From NCBI RefSeq assembly GCF_018612915.1, contig NZ_JAGGRL010000001.1:478309-542308 (forward strand): a stretch of 64,000 bases of DNA, in the 5' to 3' direction. Position 1 is the stretch's first letter. Each line of letters starts with the position of its first letter. The notes under the pieces were generated by a model. It did no database searches and was not told the origin of the DNA. It worked only from the letters and a program-made list of their open reading frames with translations. Of this stretch, positions 61,996 to 64,000 are shown piece after piece. Source of the stretch: Stenotrophomonas sp. ISL-67. Lineage in GTDB: Bacteria; Pseudomonadota; Gammaproteobacteria; Xanthomonadales; Xanthomonadaceae. The position numbers and the translations under genes are program-made.

Positions 61996-63261
61996 TCAGC
62001 GGCCCGTGACAGGCAGGTCACGACGGCCCAGTACCCAGGCCAGCGCCACGTGCAGCGGCAACAGCACCACGATCCACTGCAGGTTCACCTGCGCCTGCAG
62101 GGTCAGCCAGTGCAGCACCAGGCCCAGCAGCGAGAGCACGGCCATCGTCCACAGCGTCCAGCGGAACCACGCCCCGGGCACGCGCCCGCGCAGCAGGGTG
62201 GCCGCGCCCGGGAGCAGCAGCAGGCACAGCGGTGAGAGCTGCAGCAGGTTGCGGTTGGCCCAGGCGGCGTGGTGCGCGCTGAAGCCCCAGAGGTAGGCCA
62301 GCAGGATGCCGGCGATACCGCAGAACAGCCACAGCGGCAGGGCCAGCCCGGCCAACAGGCGCCGGCGACGCTGCAGGGCCAGCACCCCGGCGGCCAGCAC
62401 CAGGCCGCACAGCAGCCATGGCCACCAGCGCCGCGCGACTTCGGCCGGTTCCGGCGCGATGCGGTGCGGCAGCAGTTCCTGTTCGGCCTGCACCAGCGGG
62501 CGGCCATCGCTGTTGCGCACTTCCCGCAGGGCATCGGCCAGGCGCATCGGCACGAAGGCTTCCTGCCAGCGCGACAGCGGCTGGTCGGCGAACGGCCCCA
62601 GGCCGATATCGAAGCCGAGCCACATCCACGGTGCCGGCGAGGCGAGGCGCACCGATTCGCTGCGGTAGGTGTTGCCGCGCGACCGGCCGGACAGCTGCGA
62701 GTGCAGCCCGCCGCCCAGCGCGCCGTCGATGGCGTCGCGGACCATGGTGGCGCAGTTGGCGGTGTAGTAGTCGTAGCGGTAGCGCGCGTTTTCCGGCCTG
62801 GCGCGCTCGGCCAGCGACGCGGCCAGGGTGCGGGCCTGTTCGGGGCTGAGATCCAGCCACTGCAGGTTGGCGCCACGGCCGCTGTCGCGGTAGTAGGACA
62901 GGTCCTGGTCGAGTGGCAGCGCCACCAGGTAATACATCATCTCGCCGCGCAGGAAACGGCTCACGAAGTCGGGTTCGCCGGGGTCGAAGTAACCGAAGTT
63001 GTACGACGTGGCCTGGCCGGTGACCGGGTCCACCACCACGATCGCGTCATGCCCGAAACGCTCGAAGAAAATACTGCCGGGCTGCATGGTCACGATGCCG
63101 ATGCGCGGCGGCGGCGCTTCGGCCGTCGGGGTCCCGGCAATGGCTGCCGCCGGTGCGGGCTCGGCCTGCGCCAAGGCTGCCAGCGGCGAGCCGGCAACAC
63201 TGGCCAGGAGCAGGAGGAACAACAGGCGGCACAACGGCCACCGCGTCAGCAGGGGCCGCAT
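61996..63261 (-). CDS. DUF4105 membrane protein
   Basis: 421 aa. The signal peptide (LLFLLLLASVAGSPLAALA) is followed by a periplasmic domain with FFERFGHDAIVVVDP, SYNFGYFDPG and YTANCATMVRDAIDGALGG. The conserved His and Cys there resemble a cysteine-peptidase-like pair of the LapG/NlpC type, but that is a guess. Four or five C-terminal membrane helices follow. ATG 63261 with GAGG upstream is preferred; a TTG at 63273 would overlap the corC stop. Confidence 0.82.
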   Translation of the reverse strand: MRPLLTRWPLCRLLFLLLLASVAGSPLAALAQAEPAPAAAIAGTPTAEAPPPRIGIVTMQPGSIFFERFGHDAIVVVDPVTGQATSYNFGYFDPGEPDFVSRFLRGEMMYYLVALPLDQDLSYYRDSGRGANLQWLDLSPEQARTLAASLAERARPENARYRYDYYTANCATMVRDAIDGALGGGLHSQLSGRSRGNTYRSESVRLASPAPWMWLGFDIGLGPFADQPLSRWQEAFVPMRLADALREVRNSDGRPLVQAEQELLPHRIAPEPAEVARRWWPWLLCGLVLAAGVLALQRRRRLLAGLALPLWLFCGIAGILLAYLWGFSAHHAAWANRNLLQLSPLCLLLLPGAATLLRGRVPGAWFRWTLWTMAVLSLLGLVLHWLTLQAQVNLQWIVVLLPLHVALAWVLGRRDLPVTGR

Positions 63262-63269
63262 GGCGTGGG

Positions 63270-64000
63270 TCAATCCTCGGTGATGGCGTCGGGCGGCAGC
63301 ACGGTCACGTGGAACGCCTGCACGCGGCGGGCATCGGCGCGCGCCACCCGGAACACGAAGCGGTCCAGGGTCAGCTCGTCGCCGGTCTCGGGCAGGTGCC
63401 CGATCGCCTCGGTGACCAGGCCACCGATGGTGTCGTAGTCGTCGTCGGGGAAGGTGGCGCCGAAACGCTCGTTGAAATCCCCGATCGGGGTCAGCGCGTC
63501 GACCACGTACTGGCCATCGGCCTGGATCGCGATCTGCGCGGTGTGGTCTTCGGCCTCGTCATGCTCATCGTCGATCTCGCCGACGATCTGTTCCAGCACG
63601 TCTTCGATGGTGACCAGGCCGGCAACGCCGCCGTACTCGTCCACCACGATCGCCATGTGGTTGCGCGAGAGCCGGAACTCCTTGAGCAGCACGTTGAGCT
63701 TCTTGGATTCGGGAATCAGCACGGCCGGGCGCAGCAGCTCGCGCACGTTGGCCGGCCCGTTGTCGGCGACCACGCCGCGCAGCAGGTCCTTGGCCAGCAG
63801 CACGCCCAGGATGTCGTCCTTGTTGTCGCCATGCACGGGGAAGCGTGAATGGCCGGATTCGACCACCTGCTTCATCAGTTCAAGGAAAGGGGCTTCCACC
63901 GGCAGCGAGACCATCTGCGAGCGCGAGATCATCACGTCGCCTACGGTGAGCTCGGCGACCGAGATCGCGCCCTCCATCATGCGCAGCGTGTCGGCGGCAA
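63270..64000 (-). CDS. corC: CorC-type CBS-domain protein (HlyC/CorC), 5' end outside window
   Basis: Cytoplasmic protein with two CBS repeats (VGDVMISRSQMVSLPVEAPF; FRLSRNHMAIVVDEYGGVAGLVTIEDVLEQIVGEIDDEHD) and a C-terminal transporter-associated domain (TIGGLVTEAIGHLPETGDE). Linked to magnesium/cobalt efflux with CorA, and usually upstream of lnt. The frame is open to the end of the window; residues ADTLRMMEG before the first internal ATG (63980) match the family, so the true start lies further on. Confidence 0.93.
   Translation of the reverse strand, partial: AADTLRMMEGAISVAELTVGDVMISRSQMVSLPVEAPFLELMKQVVESGHSRFPVHGDNKDDILGVLLAKDLLRGVVADNGPANVRELLRPAVLIPESKKLNVLLKEFRLSRNHMAIVVDEYGGVAGLVTIEDVLEQIVGEIDDEHDEAEDHTAQIAIQADGQYVVDALTPIGDFNERFGATFPDDDYDTIGGLVTEAIGHLPETGDELTLDRFVFRVARADARRVQAFHVTVLPPDAITED

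Overview
The window is a chromosomal segment of a GC-rich gammaproteobacterium, most probably Stenotrophomonas or a close Xanthomonadaceae relative. The strongest clue is a family of short palindromes starting with GTAG (SMAG/REP type) that recurs in many intergenic gaps. Gene content fits too: RNase R, RlmB, RNase T, RlmKL, an OprO/P porin, Pst transport and CorA/CorC. Genes are tightly packed, and ATGA stop-start overlaps occur at most operon joints.

Layout. 1-1.2 kb: tRNA-Leu(CAG) copies, each with its own promoter; the two complete copies also show terminators and flank a glutathione S-transferase gene. 1.2-5.1 kb: rnr, a GFA-family protein, rlmB. 4.9-15.3 kb: a macA-macB-outer membrane factor efflux operon, divergent from an OmpR/EnvZ-type pair, then a large beta-propeller GGDEF protein. 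15.3-19.3 kb: rnt, then a minus-strand operon of sigma factor, EGKCG-repeat peptide, DUF692, DUF2063 and DoxX. This matches the HvfABCD/bufferin type of copper-binding RiPP system. 19.5-30 kb: an RcnB-like protein, pstSCAB-phoU, a second pstS and a phosphate porin, with Pho-box-like sequences before the three pho transcription units.

The Pho region is interrupted on the opposite strand (26.4-28.7 kb) by a visibly lower-GC cluster. It holds a 32-aa peptide, a hairpin, a broken ThiF/TOMM-like gene, a 2OG-Fe(II) oxygenase-like gene and an EamA-type exporter. I read it as a candidate, partly decayed, undescribed RiPP locus.

30-48 kb: nth, an FKBP-like protein, a DUF1289-NUDIX fusion, a sulfurtransferase, an amidase, rlmKL, a PepSY iron-related operon with a Fur box, a class V aminotransferase, DUF445, a ParB-like protein, an MFS transporter, a hemerythrin, a REC-REC-GGDEF protein and unrecognised lower-GC genes. 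48.9-60.9 kb: putrescine uptake and catabolism (puuB, puuA, potF, potGHI, an aldehyde dehydrogenase), split by an apparently frameshifted M35-type protease and a flavin monooxygenase. 61-64 kb: corA, a DUF4105 protein and the 3' part of corC, which runs off the window.

Themes: phosphate starvation (three Pho-type promoters), metal handling (HvfABCD-like operon, RcnB, PepSY/Fur), polyamine use, and c-di-GMP output. Possible sequence lesions, namely the efflux outer membrane factor C-terminus, the protease C-terminus and the ThiF internal deletion, need checking against reads. A 126-bp structured repeat occurs twice, 25 kb apart. All homology statements are from memory of families and motif reading; no search was run.
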